Positions 38,874 to 50,032 of a stretch of DNA of 64,000 bases are shown here, piece by piece (position 1 is the stretch's first letter; each line of letters opens with the position of its first letter). This stretch comes from Oscarella lobularis. Lineage: Eukaryota > Porifera > Homoscleromorpha > Homosclerophorida > Oscarellidae. The position numbers were made by a program, and so were the translations under genes. The stretch spans positions 3,100,001-3,164,000 of the forward strand of contig NC_089182.1 of the NCBI RefSeq assembly GCF_947507565.1, read 5' to 3'. The notes beneath the pieces are model-generated. The model did no database searches. It saw only the letters and a program-made list of their open reading frames with translations, and was not told the DNA's origin.

Positions 38874-41800
38874 ATGAGGTGGGGGTACTTGCACATCTCA
38901 TTGACAGAGATGACGATCTGATTTCTTCCGTGGGCAGACGTTTTTTAATAATCGTTTTTTTCGTTGGACTTCTGTCCGGCCGGGTCGATTCGAAGCCGCA
39001 GGTGAGCGGAAAAAAATCGTCCTGTGCACTATGCTAAATGCAACCGTTGTATAGGACATGAAGGATTTGGGCGTTCGAGCAAAGCGAGACGGCCACGGGG
39101 TAAAGATATAGTTTCGCATGTGACGAAGTTTATTCAGCTGGGCGCCGGCGACAGGCTGTTTGTTTGTGGTTTCGAATCGCGTTGCCGTCGCGCTTTCTCG
39201 GCACTCACTGGTGCCACTTAGTTCTGTTTTCCTCGTTCTTTTGCTTTATCGTGGTGTCGTTGCCTGGGGGCTCATCATGTTTTAGGTAGAGTCAGTTCAG
39301 GATGTAGCTTTATATCTTTTTTGTTGCCCGTCACTCGTTGCCTGAGGGCTCGTGCGCACGTAGAGTCAGCTCAGGATGCAACCGCATCTTTTTGCATGTC
39401 ACATCTTGATCTAATTATCTGTAATGTACATTTAGAGTGAAGAAGGAGCTACGTTGGTCAGGAGGAGTGTTTGATGAAAGATACTGTGTGTTTGATTTGC
39501 ATTCGTTTACTAGGATCCATTCAGCTTGGAAGCCTCAGGAAGCGGGGTGGGTTACATTTGAAGGAAAACCGTTACGCCCATTCATTGTGTATTTCTTTCT
39601 ATTCAGGTGATAGCTGAAAAGGGAGAAAGGGGAGAAAAAGGAGAAAAAGGAGCACTCGGAGAGAAGGTTTGATTCGCCGTACAAATAGGATATAGTCATT
39701 AGCCGTTTGTGTAGGGAGCTCCAGGCGAAAAAGGACATACTGGTGAAAAGGTACGAGAGAGCGCTATTTACGTTTATTGCCACGTGCTATTACTTATGGC
39801 TCTCTTCAGGGAAGTCCAGGAACTGACGTAATTACACCTTTATAAAGATCAGCAACTAGTTTATGTGTTTTTGGCATCAAAAGGGCAACGAAGGTCCTGG
39901 AGGCCCATCAGGTCAAAAGGGAGACAAAGGCGCACAGGTAAGGAAGCCGTTTCATTTGAAGAAATAAAAAGAACTCTGCTGCTGCTGCAGGGTTCAACCG
40001 GCGAACGAGGTATAAAAGGCGAAAAGGGAGCCATCGGCCTCCAAGGAAAGAAGGTAGAAACGCAAGATTACGTTGTTTTTTTACGCTATTTCTTATTGTA
40101 TCGAAGGGCCCTAGGGGAAAGCAAGGGCCGTCAGGACATAAGGTAACTATCGCGCGCAACGTGTGTGCGTGTATTGCGGTGACGGCTGTTTTCCAGGGTG
40201 ACGCAGGGGAAATGGGTTCGACAGGTCAGACAGGTGAAACCGGCCCGCAGGTACGTAGATCGAGTTACGTCACAAGATGGTCACAACAATCACGCGGGAT
40301 TTATTTCTCAGGGGCCGCAAGGAGAGCAAGGCCCGAAGGGAATCAGTGTCAGTATTATAAAAAAACGCGCAAAGTCAAAGAAATGAGAATGTTTATTAAT
40401 TAGGGAGACAAGGGAAGCCGAGGTCCCAACGGAACCACCGGTCTTCCTGGAGTCAACGGTACCAAAGGTGAGCCGGGAGAAAGAGGCGATACGGGAGAGA
40501 GCGGACCACAAGGCGAACAGGTCAATTCGATTTCATTGTGCAAATTATAAATAGATTAGTGTATTGTTTGCTTAGGGTCCGCAAGGAGAAGCGGGACCAC
40601 CTGGGGCTGACGGTGCAAACGGAACGACGGGCGAGAGGGGCCCGCCCGGAGATCAGGGGGTGGAGGGACCACCAGGCGCGAGTGGACCTCGGGGTCGAAA
40701 CGGAACAAAGGGAGACAAAGGCGACGAAGGACAGAAAGGCGAAAAAGGCGACTCTGTAATAGGCGAAAAGGGAGACGACGGCGATAAAGGAGATCCGGGT
40801 GAAAGCGGGACTCCTGGACGCCGAGGACCCAAGGGAGATGTCGGACAACCAGGTTTCAATGGTCTTCCAGGCGGTCCAGGGCTAAACGGGTCAGCCGGCG
40901 AGAAAGGGCCACCGGGCGACGATGGCGAAGACGGGACCCCAGGAGGACCCGGACCTCCTGGCAACGATGGACAACCCGGGGAGAAGGGAGAGCCCGGCCA
41001 ACCGGGCCTCCGAGGAACAGACGGCAGAAATGGAAGTGTTGGTGCGACGGGCGAAAAGGGAGACCAGGGCGAAAGAGGACATCGAGGACATCGTGGATTC
41101 AACGGAACAAAAGGCGAAAAGGGCGATCAGGGAGAGCGTGGAGCTACCGGCATTGAGGGGCCTAAAGGAGAACCTGGAAAAAACGGAACGAACGGAGCTC
41201 CGGGCCGAGATGGAACTGATGGGGATAATGGAGAGGATGGAACACCCGGGAGAAGAGGAGAGAAGGGTGATGTGGGTGAACCTGGACAAGACGGTATAAT
41301 CCTTTTTTTGCAGTGGTTTTACAAATGATTTATTTCTTGTGATTTTTTTAGGAACGAATGGCTTAATGGGGATGCCGGGATCTCAAGGACAAAAAGGAGA
41401 CGTTGGTCCAAGTGGACGCCCTGGTTTAAATGGAACAAGAGGAGAGAAAGGAGAGACGGGGAATAAAGGTCAATAGAATGGATTAATTTCGTGTGGTAGA
41501 GGATCTTTGTTACTTAGGTGAGCCCGGCGTTTCTGGACAGAGAGGAAACGATGGCGATAAGGGCGACGTGGGAGCACCAGGAACTCGAGGACCTCGTGGA
41601 CCACCGGGCAATGCCACAAAAGGCGACGCGGGAACTGATGGATTTCCAGGATCGAAAGGAGAGAAGGGTAAGCAAAGTTTTTTTTTGGGCGCGTTGCTTG
41701 CATTTTGACGATTTCTGTAGGCGATAGTGGAGTAGATGGACTTTCGGGAAAAGACGGCATTCCGGGTAGAAATGGAGTCCCAGGAGATACGGGCCCACCA

Positions 41801-44637
41801 GGAGAAAAGGGTGCTCGCGGCGATAATGGAACAACTGGAGAGCCTGGTCCTCCAGGCGTTCGGGGACCACAAGGAAATAGAGGACATAAGGGTGACACTG
41901 GAGCTCCAGGAATAAATGGAAGTAGCGGAACTGATGGAAATCCGGGACCGCAGGGACCACCTGGGCTAAAAGGTATAAACAATATTTATCTTTAAGTTAT
42001 TAATACTAGTTGGATATTGACGCAGGTGAGCCAGGAGATGACGGAGAACCAGGCGCGCGTGGGTTCAACGGTAGTAAGGGAGAACAAGGTAGACCGTCGA
42101 AGCCTATATGGCTTGGATTTAATTAAAAGTTATGTCTTTTAAGGTGATAAAGGAGAGAGAGGAGATGCAGGCGAAAATGGTCGTGACGGCCTACAGGGTC
42201 CTTCTGGTCCTCAAGGAGAACGAGGTGAAAATGGAACTAAGGGAGAACAGGTATGGTCTGCATAGTTTTAATTGCGTTATTGGGATTACTGGCGTCCTTG
42301 ATAGGGAGAGCTTGGTGAGAAAGGTGATATTGGTTCACCGGTAAGTGAGCAAACGTTTCTTCTTGGTTCTGTGTACTATCGGTAACATTGTAGGGAGAGA
42401 AGGGTGATCAAGGACATCCCGGAGAGCCCGGCGTTGATGGGAGTAATGGAACTGCCGGTCCACAAGGAATACAAGGTCGTACTGGCGATAAAGGAGAAAG
42501 TGGTGTAAAAGGAGATAGGGTAAATAGCGTACGACGTTGGCTTGAGACGTTTTGAGCCTGTCTGCGCACAACTTGTAGGGAGAACGAGGACGAAACGGCA
42601 CTCGCGGAGACAAAGGCTCAAAAGGAAACGGAGGAGAGAAGGGAGATCAAGGCAATGTTGGACCACAGGGTTCTCCGGGACAAAACGGGACGAAGGGAGA
42701 AATGGGAATGAAAGGGGAGTCTATCAAAGGAGAACCAGGAGAGTGTGGCTGTCCAACAAGTAATTGAACTAAGAAATAGTACAGATTTAAGTTGACTTTG
42801 TTGTTTTGTCGTTGTTTAGCGCCATCGCCAAACGCGACGGAAACAAAAGGAGGACCGCCTACCGGTGCTCCTGTGGAATTAGCTACGAAGGGCAAAGCAG
42901 GGGAGAAGGGACAAAAGGGCGAAAATGGCACACGAGGAGCCGATGGAGCAAAAGGAGAGAGAGGCGACGTCGGACCAGTTGGACCAAAGGGAGCAACAGG
43001 AGATCAAGGTGAAAAATTATCCTAAAACTTAAGAGAAAATTTGACTTGCTGTAGGCGAGACTGGAGAACGTGGTCAAGACGGTGGTCCTGGAATTGATGG
43101 AGACAATGGAACGAAGGGTACAACCGTAAGAGCAATCTACTGTTTTTGTTTAGTTTTGTTTATAAGGTGAGAAAGGAGAAAAGGGTATGGACGCGTTGCC
43201 TGGTTTTCCCGGAGACCAAGGCGTGCCAGGACCAGATGGACCCCAAGGACCTCGCGGAGAAAAAGGTCAGCGAGCGTTTGTTGGGTTTTTAATTAATTAA
43301 GTCTTATTGAGAGTGGCCTGATTAGGTATGAATGGTACTCGAGGAGAACAAGGTGGCGTAGGCCCACCTGGGGATAAAGGAGATACGGGAGAAAAAGGTG
43401 AATCAATAAAAATTTGAATTGTGCTTGGCGCCAAAGTTCCTTGCTTTGAAGGTGACAGGGGTGACGTTGGTGCAATCGGTCCACCTGGTAAAGACGGCGA
43501 AACCACTCCCGGCGAAAAGGGTCAACCGGGTGATAAAGGCGATACCGGCGACGCGGGACCGAGGGGACCGGAAGGTTCCGCTGGACCGCCAGGACCGCCA
43601 GGCAAAGCTGGTCCTGTGGGCGCCAAAGGAGAACCAGGAAATCCAGGTAGTTTAATATAATATCTGATTATATTTTACCACTTGCTGTTTAGGTTCTGGC
43701 GGCAGTCAAGGTCTGTAGCAGCAGCCTTGGGACAATTTTAATTTTCATATATCGCGTGTTTCTCATTCTCGTAGGTCCACCGGGTGCTTCGCTAATTCGC
43801 GTCGTGCGGCATTCGCTCTCGACCGATGTGCCAACTTGTCCTGACGGATTTAGCACCGAATACACGGGCTTTTCATTGTCGTTCTCTTATGGATACGGTT
43901 TTACAATTGGTAATAGGTCGTCCTCTAGCAATGCTAAAATGTTAATCAATTTTGCCTGCTAAGCTCAACCGCTTGGCGATCCCGGCTCCTGCCTGCGCAC
44001 GTTCAACAATCCTCCATTTGTAGCCTGCACTGAAAAAGAATGCGACTCTCAACGAAGAGCGGGCTCCAGGCAAGATATAACGAATTTGCACGAGAACGAC
44101 GTAATTTGAATCTCTACGCGCGCAGCTACTGGCTTTGGACTGGCGAGACAGCGGAAGACGTCGACATGAAAAGCAGTGATTTGTCAGCGGAACAGAGAGA
44201 AATGGCAAAGAGAGCAATTGCAAACAAAACGATCAGCAGATGTGCCGTCTGCAGCGGACAGGGCAACGTCAAAGTCTTGCACAGTCACACCACGGACCAG
44301 CCCAACTGCACTGACAGTTACAGCAGTATATGGGAAGGATACAGCTTCGGAGGCGTAAGAGCTGCAATGCTACCGCGAATCGACTCTAAGGAGATTATTT
44401 TTTTAGACTACCAGCTCTGTATCGTCGCAAGGCTCGCACGAGGTTTTATCTTCGACCGGATCTTGTCTTCCGAAGTACATGCAAACGCCGACTGTCGAGT
44501 GCACCGTTAAACACAGCTGTCGTACGAGCGATACGATTCGAGCCTTTTGGCTAACTGCTACCGACGTCGATTATTCGAAGTCTGGACCGGGATTGGGACG
44601 CACGAGCCGTTGCAGCGTCTGTCATCGCTTTTATTGA
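38874..44637 (+). CDS. COL4-like: type IV collagen alpha chain with NC1 domain
   Basis: Exon 1 holds only ATGAG (38874-38878). It is spliced (GTGGGG ... GGCAG) to 38938-39001, giving a signal peptide [16 protein letters not shown]. Many short exons from about 39609 to 43660 encode interrupted Gly-X-Y repeats, with typical GEKGE, GPPG and NGT sequences. The end is a collagen IV NC1 domain made of two C4 halves. The first has [36 protein letters not shown] and SRCAVCSG; the second has [25 protein letters not shown] and [10 protein letters not shown]-stop. Three introns split NC1 (about 43902-43964, 44070-44125 GC-AG, 44355-44406). Type IV collagen forms basement-membrane networks. I do not see an obvious 7S cysteine cluster at the N-terminus, but some early exons may be missed. 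Confidence 0.92.
39258..39385 (+). repeat. two diverged 50-base repeats in a collagen intron
   Basis: CGTTGCCTGGGGGCTC at 39258 and CGTTGCCTGAGGGCTC at 39336 each lead to GTAGAGTCAG[TC]TCAGGATG about 25 bases later. The two copies are 78 bases apart in an early intron of the collagen gene. They could be a remnant repeat or part of a small intronic RNA. No box C/D or H/ACA structure was convincing. Confidence 0.4.
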
Positions 44638-44776
44638 GCGATTTTTAATGAACTTGTCCTAGGTTGATGTGAGTACGTGTGACTTTGTCAGTTTGGCATT
44701 CTTCCTTGGGTGTTTTTGTCGAATGGTTTTTAGATAGAAAAGTGTTTTTCGTTATTCATCCGGGACGCGCATAATC

Positions 44777-46094
44777 ATGGCGGGACTCCGCGTCGCACTT
44801 CTCGGTTGCGGCGTCGTGTCTCGCTACCATTTCGATGCCTACGTTAACTGCGGTCAACCCGTGAAGATCGTAGCCGCAATCGACGCGAAGAAACAGCTCG
44901 CCGACGCGTACGCGAAGCAATGCGGAGCGACGGTGAGAAGAAGCGATACATCGTAAACTCACTACATCGTCGGAACGTCTCTCTTCACCAGGCGTTCACG
45001 TCTCTCGACGAGGCTCTTTCGCAGTGCGATTTCGACGCCGTCGACGTCATGCTGCCGCACGATCTGCACGAATGGGCCGCCATTCGCTGTCTGAAGGCAG
45101 GCAAGCACGTTCTCTTGGAAAAACCCATGGCTACAACGCCCGACGGCTGTGCCGCTATACTGGAAGCAGCAGAAATGGCAGCAAAAAGCGGCGCAGTGTT
45201 CATGGTGTCAGAGAACGCCCAATATTGGCCAGAGGTACATCCGATTTCTAGTCAGTGTGTCTGTTACTCCTTTAGTCGTCCTCTTTACTAGGTAGTCAAG
45301 GCTAAAGAGTTGGTTGATGAAGGGATGATAGGATCTCTTTACTATGCTGAAGTCAATTACTGGGAAGACTCTTCTATGTACGTTGTTCTTCCCCTCTTGC
45401 AAGGTCGCATACTGTACTTGCGAGATATAGGCTAGAGTTCGACAAGACCGATTCAACTCACTGGACAATGAATCCGGAACGAATTGGCGGCGGCCTGCTG
45501 ATGGCTGGCTCGTCTCATTGGATGCGACCATTGCGTACGTGGTGAGGGAGAACGAATAATTATTATTGTTTTTCGCGTGACCTCCAAGTCTGTGAGACTA
45601 TAGGCTAGGCGAAGTCGACGAAGTAATAGGATTCACTTGTAATCCTCTACGGTATCGTTTGCCTGAGTCGTTTGAGACGGTGTGCAGCGCCCTGCTACGC
45701 TTTAAGGACGGACGACATGCATCGTTTAATGCTCAACTGTCGGATGGGCCACTGTCTGGGCAGCCCTACTTCCGGCTTCTGGGCTCTAAAGCAAGTCCAA
45801 GAGAGATTAATAATCAATTAATTATTAATAAATGTATAGGGGGAGATGACAATTGGTGGAGGATTTCGAGGTGGCTTGTATCTTCACACGGCGTCCAACA
45901 TGGACGGTCGACTAGTTCAGCCCGTTGAAGGCTACTTTGGCTCGTTTCTTCCTATGATTAGAGAATTTGTTTTGACAGCGCAAGGGCAGAAAAAGGCGGA
46001 CATTGATCCTGTGTACACCCTTGGTGAACCGCTCATCATGTGGGCAATTTATCGTTCGATGAAGAACAAAGCCTGGACAAAGGTGACCATTTGA
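44777..46094 (+). CDS. Gfo/Idh/MocA-family NAD(P)-dependent oxidoreductase
   Basis: Six exons chain in frame: 44777-44932, 44992-45234, 45292-45377, 45431-45541, 45604-45790 and 45840-46094. The roughly 345-residue product starts with a Rossmann nucleotide-binding motif, VALLGCGVVSRYHFDAY. It keeps the family signature GKHVLLEKPMATTPDGC, whose EKP lysine is catalytic, and later GGGLLMAGSSHW, where the histidine is typical. Members oxidise or reduce sugars, inositols or dihydrodiols with NAD(P). The substrate here cannot be told. The protein is likely cytosolic: there is no targeting peptide. The fifth intron uses a GC donor (AAA|GCAAGT at 45791). It ends 98 bases before WDR70 on the same strand. 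Confidence 0.9.
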
Positions 46095-46192
46095 ATTAAA
46101 AACTAACTGATAAAGCTACTCATTTTTTTATTTTATACTTTTTTGATGCAAACTTAGCGCGCGCTAGAGCAACTCGTTGCGATTCTCTTGCG

Positions 46193-49051
46193 ATGGATAC
46201 CGCGGGTAATAGCGTCTTTTCGGGACCGATACGAGTCTGTCAGTGTGTTTTAGGTAGTGCCGATGTTGACATGGACGCTGTGATGGGATTCTCTGGCTTC
46301 GGGGGTTCGATTCCCACAGACTCTTTTCTTTTCGAAAACAGCGTTCATTCTGCGTAGGCAAAAAGAGCGCTAGAAAGTTCGACGTCGAAGAAATGTTTCA
46401 AATGACTCGTCGAACAGCTCGGGAACTCATGTCGAAAGGAGCTTCCACCGGAGAAGAGGATCTACCAACAGTGGTAATAACAACGGTAAACAATCAAAGC
46501 GTTCGCGCTGTGAAATGCTCGTGTCGTCACTGTTCTGACTACTTGGCTACGTCTTAGAAAAGAGACGAGACTCGCGGCGAGAGCGAGACCACTGCTGAAG
46601 AAAAGGAAGATGATATGGAGAAAGAGGGTATGAATGAGGAGGAGGAAGACGTTGAAGACGAGGATATGGAATCAGATTTAGTTGGCGCGGACGACGAGGT
46701 TCGAGACAAAGGAGAAAACGCTGTATTGATTCTCTGATTTATCTACAGGAAGTGGAAGTTCGAATTCCCGTTTCGAATGAAGCGGTGCTGAATCACGGCT
46801 CGAGAGTGGTGAGATAGAAAACGGAATGGAAAAGAAATGCTCCATAGGACCATACTAGGTCTCGGCATTGAGCTTGGATCCTGCTGGGGCACGACTAGTT
46901 ACCGGAGGTTACGATTACGAAGTATATCTATTGACAAGTGCTCTGAAAGCGCATAAAGTATATATATTATTCCTCTAGGCTCGATTGTGGCACTTTTCTG
47001 CAATGGACTCTAGTCTCAGACCATTTCGATCAATTGAGCCGCAAGAAGGGTAAAAATGAAAATACGCCTCAAGTCTTCTTTAATTAATTAATTAATTAAT
47101 TAATCGTTCTATATCCCAGGCATCAGATTCATTCTCTTCAGTACAGCAATACAGGCGATACGATTCTGATTGCGACGGGCTCCGCCCAAGCGAAGGTCGT
47201 CACGCGAGATGGCCTCGAAGTGTTGGAGTGCGTGAAAGGCGATCAATATCTAACGGACATGTCCAACACGAAAGGCCACGTTGCGATGTTGACGGGAGCC
47301 CATTGGCATCCCAAGGACAAGGAAGAATTTCTGACGTCATCGCACGACGGGTAGAAAAATCAGACGACTGTGACGAGAAGCGGCTCAGAGAATTACATAA
47401 TTTTATTGATAGTACGTTGAGATTGTGGGGAGTTCAATATCACGCGGATCGCAAGAGAAATATTCACACTATAAAGGCAAGGAATCGGCAAGGTATGTGT
47501 AGATGAAAGAGCGTCTTATTTGATTGACATTGATATTTGCTGCAGGAAGAAAAATTCCTGTCACTGCCTGTTGCTATTCGAAAGACGGACAACTCCTTGC
47601 CGGAGCCTGTAAGGTAGGCAGCAAAACAGTCTTTGAAAAGAGCGCTAAAAACGAATATTCTATAATACAAGGACGGTGGTATTTACGTGTGGAAAAGCAA
47701 AGGCCCATACGTGAGTAGATATCGTTCTTTCTCCCATCTCGCTTTTTTCTTCTTTTTCTTTAGGTTCGGCCTGTCATGTCGCAATCCGCCGCTCATGTGG
47801 CCGGCACCGAAGCGTCGTCGCTTGTGTTTGCGTACGACAATCGGACGCTCGTGTCTCGCGGCGGCGACGACACCGTCAAACTGTGGGACGTGCGTCAATT
47901 CAAGACGCCCGTTCACATTGCTCAGAACCTTACGAATATTTATCCAATGTAGAAAAATTTACGGAAATGAAGTCGTCTATGTTCTTCACTTCTTCTTATA
48001 GGACCAATTGTACTTTCAGTCCTGACGAAAAGCTTGTTGTTACTGGGACATCGATACCGAAAGGAGAGGTACAGTACAGTCAGTAGGGAATACGTGTGGT
48101 CTTAGAATGGGCTGGCTTGTTTTAGGGGAATGGGTCTCTGGTTTTTCTTGAGCGTAATTCATTTGAAAAAGTTCACGAGATCAGCATTAACGAAGCGGTA
48201 TTTCGGATTATTTCTGGCTGTCGATCTCAGGATCAATTATTCGTTTTCTTAGAGTGCCGTTTGTACGCTGTGGCATCCAAAATTGAACCAGATTCTAACG
48301 TCCACTAGCAGCGGTCAGGTGCGCGTCCTCTTCAATCCCAAGCGCAGTCAGAGGTAATGTTCAGCCGTCTGGCGAGAAAGGAGACGTGAGTAGTGAGTGC
48401 CTTTTTAGGGGCGTTATTATGAGTCTGGCTAACAAGAGGCGAACGGAATCGACTGACATCGGTCCAGCTCACGGAGAGGTGTACACGCGTACGTCTAAAA
48501 CGCTTGGGGAGGTTTGAATAGAAGATTTATCTTCTCCTTTCTTTAGCCTATTCAATCGATTTTTTCAAAGAAGTAAGGCCTGAATCGCTCAAGAAGAAAA
48601 GGGACAGAGAGCGAAGAGCTCCCTACAAGACCAAGCGGCCTGATCCTCCCATAGACACAGGTACAAAGAAGGACGTCATATATAGATAGAGACTGCAGTT
48701 TTTTTTCATGTGTCCCCAGGAAAGCAGGGTCGAGTTGGAGGCGGAAAGAGTCTGGCTTCGTACATAGTCAAGAATATTGCCGTGAGGAGCATGGATAGAG
48801 AAGATCCGAGACAGGCACTTCTTCGACATGCCGATGCTGCTCTCAAGGATCCCTACTGGGTTGCACCGGCGTACTCAAGGCAAGTCGCACTGGCCATGGT
48901 TTGTATCTCAGAGACGTTTTGTCTGCGTAGAACTCAGCCTCATACGAAATTTCGCAATCCAGACGAGCAGGATTATGATCCAACAAAATCAAAGATGCGA
49001 CTGATCAAGGATGCCGAAGAGCGCGGCCACAATCCCCTCAAGCCGACATAG
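46193..49051 (+). CDS. WDR70: WD repeat-containing protein 70 ortholog
   Basis: Exon 1 is very short (MDTAG, 46193-46205), spliced at G|GTAATAG to an exon starting KKSARKFDVEEMF. An acidic region follows (EEEEDVEDEDME). The WD40 core includes SRVVSALSLDPAGARLVTGG, ARLWHFSAMD, GAHWHPKDKEEFLTSS with TLRLWG, GGDDTVKLWDVRQF and CTLWHPKLNQI. The C-terminal tail with ALLRHADAALKDPYWVAPAY and RTQPHTKFRNPDEQ is the WDR70-specific part. In other eukaryotes WDR70 works with the CUL4-DDB1 ligase in H2B ubiquitylation and DNA-end resection in the nucleus. The last intron, 48880-48930, is GC-AG and 51 bases, so retaining it keeps the frame. About 13 exons; several inner borders are approximate. Confidence 0.92.
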
Positions 49052-49129
49052 TAACCCGTGGAGTCACACACACACACACAAAAAAAGCGTTCAATTAAAA
49101 TAAAAATCTAAATAAATACTCTGCTATCG

Positions 49130-49975
49130 CTATCTAGGGTGAGACCGATTCCATTCGACGCAGTCGGCGTACTTCACCATCGTACCACCGAATATGTCAA
49201 GAGCGCTCCCAAACGACAAATCGACTCGTCCCTGGGAAAGTCTATCGACCGTTTCGAGATCCCGGATGTCGCGACCCCCGCCCGCGTACGTGCACGGCAC
49301 CGGCGACCAGGCGGCGAGCCGACGCACCAACTCCTCGTCGATGCCGCGACACAGACCCTCGACGTCGGCGGCGTGCACGAGAAACTCGGCGCAACGACGC
49401 CCGATCGTTTCGAACGCGTTGGCGTTCAATTCCAAATCGGAGATCGTCTGCCAGCGATTCGTCGCGACGAACCACGAAAGGGGCCCCCCCTCTCCGCGAC
49501 CGCGTCGACAGCTCAAATCGACGACGAGCCGATCGCGACCAAGGCGCTCGCTCAATCGATCGAGTCGCTCCCAATCGAATCGGCGTCCGTCGTCGCGAAA
49601 GAGCCATGACGTCACGATCACCTTATCGGCTCCCGCTTCGAGCCAGCGCGCGCAGTTTTCGTCGTCGACGCCGCCGCCGAGTTGGAGACCGCGCGGCCAC
49701 GCGGCGAGAGCTTCGCGTGCCGCTTCGTCGTTTCCTCGACCGAGTTTTATCACGTGTCCGCCTTGTAGATTGTCGGCGCGGTAGAGACGAGCGAAATGCC
49801 CGGCCCCCTATCGATGCAACGGCGCGTTTTTCTTCGTCGAACGAAGAGCGAAACGATTTTATACCAGATCGGTCGTGAAATTAGTCTTCAAAGTCGATGT
49901 TTGTAGCGTTCCGCCGACAATCTGCTTTACTTTTCCCTCGTGGAGGTCGATGCAGGGACGAAAGTGCGTAGGCAT
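49130..49975 (-). CDS. HisA/HIS6-type ProFAR isomerase (histidine biosynthesis)
   Basis: Two exons, 49865-49975 and 49130-49807, join in phase 0 to give 262 residues, the length of fungal HIS6. The N-terminus reads [19 protein letters not shown], the eukaryotic HisA form of the first beta-alpha unit with catalytic Asp. Later (beta/alpha)8 motifs include [38 protein letters not shown] and a phosphate-binding [14 protein letters not shown]. The enzyme converts ProFAR to PRFAR, the fourth step of histidine synthesis. Animals generally lack this pathway, so an intact copy with an intron in an animal genome is notable. Its start lies 57 bases from that of the kinesin-like gene. I see no other his gene here. 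Confidence 0.88.
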
Positions 49976-50032
49976 GCTCTTCTCTCTAGCGCACGTGCGT
50001 GCGTCGGTCCGTCGTCGCGCTGTGGCGTTCCT
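49976..50032. promoter_or_regulatory. 57-base divergent spacer between HisA and kinesin-like starts
   Basis: The gap between the two ATGs is only 57 bases and GC-rich, with no TATA box. Transcripts of both genes must start inside it or inside the opposing gene's first exon, so overlapping 5' ends are likely. Confidence 0.5.

Noticed and set aside
44101-44125. A 25-base GT-AG intron or a true frameshift in the collagen NC1 domain
   Set aside because: A 25-base intron is too short. The GC-AG intron 44070-44125 restores the conserved spacing ([14 protein letters not shown]) with no sequence error needed.
49139-49878. Plus-strand open frames across the HisA gene
   Set aside because: They are antisense to a strongly matched (beta/alpha)8 enzyme and show no domain of their own.
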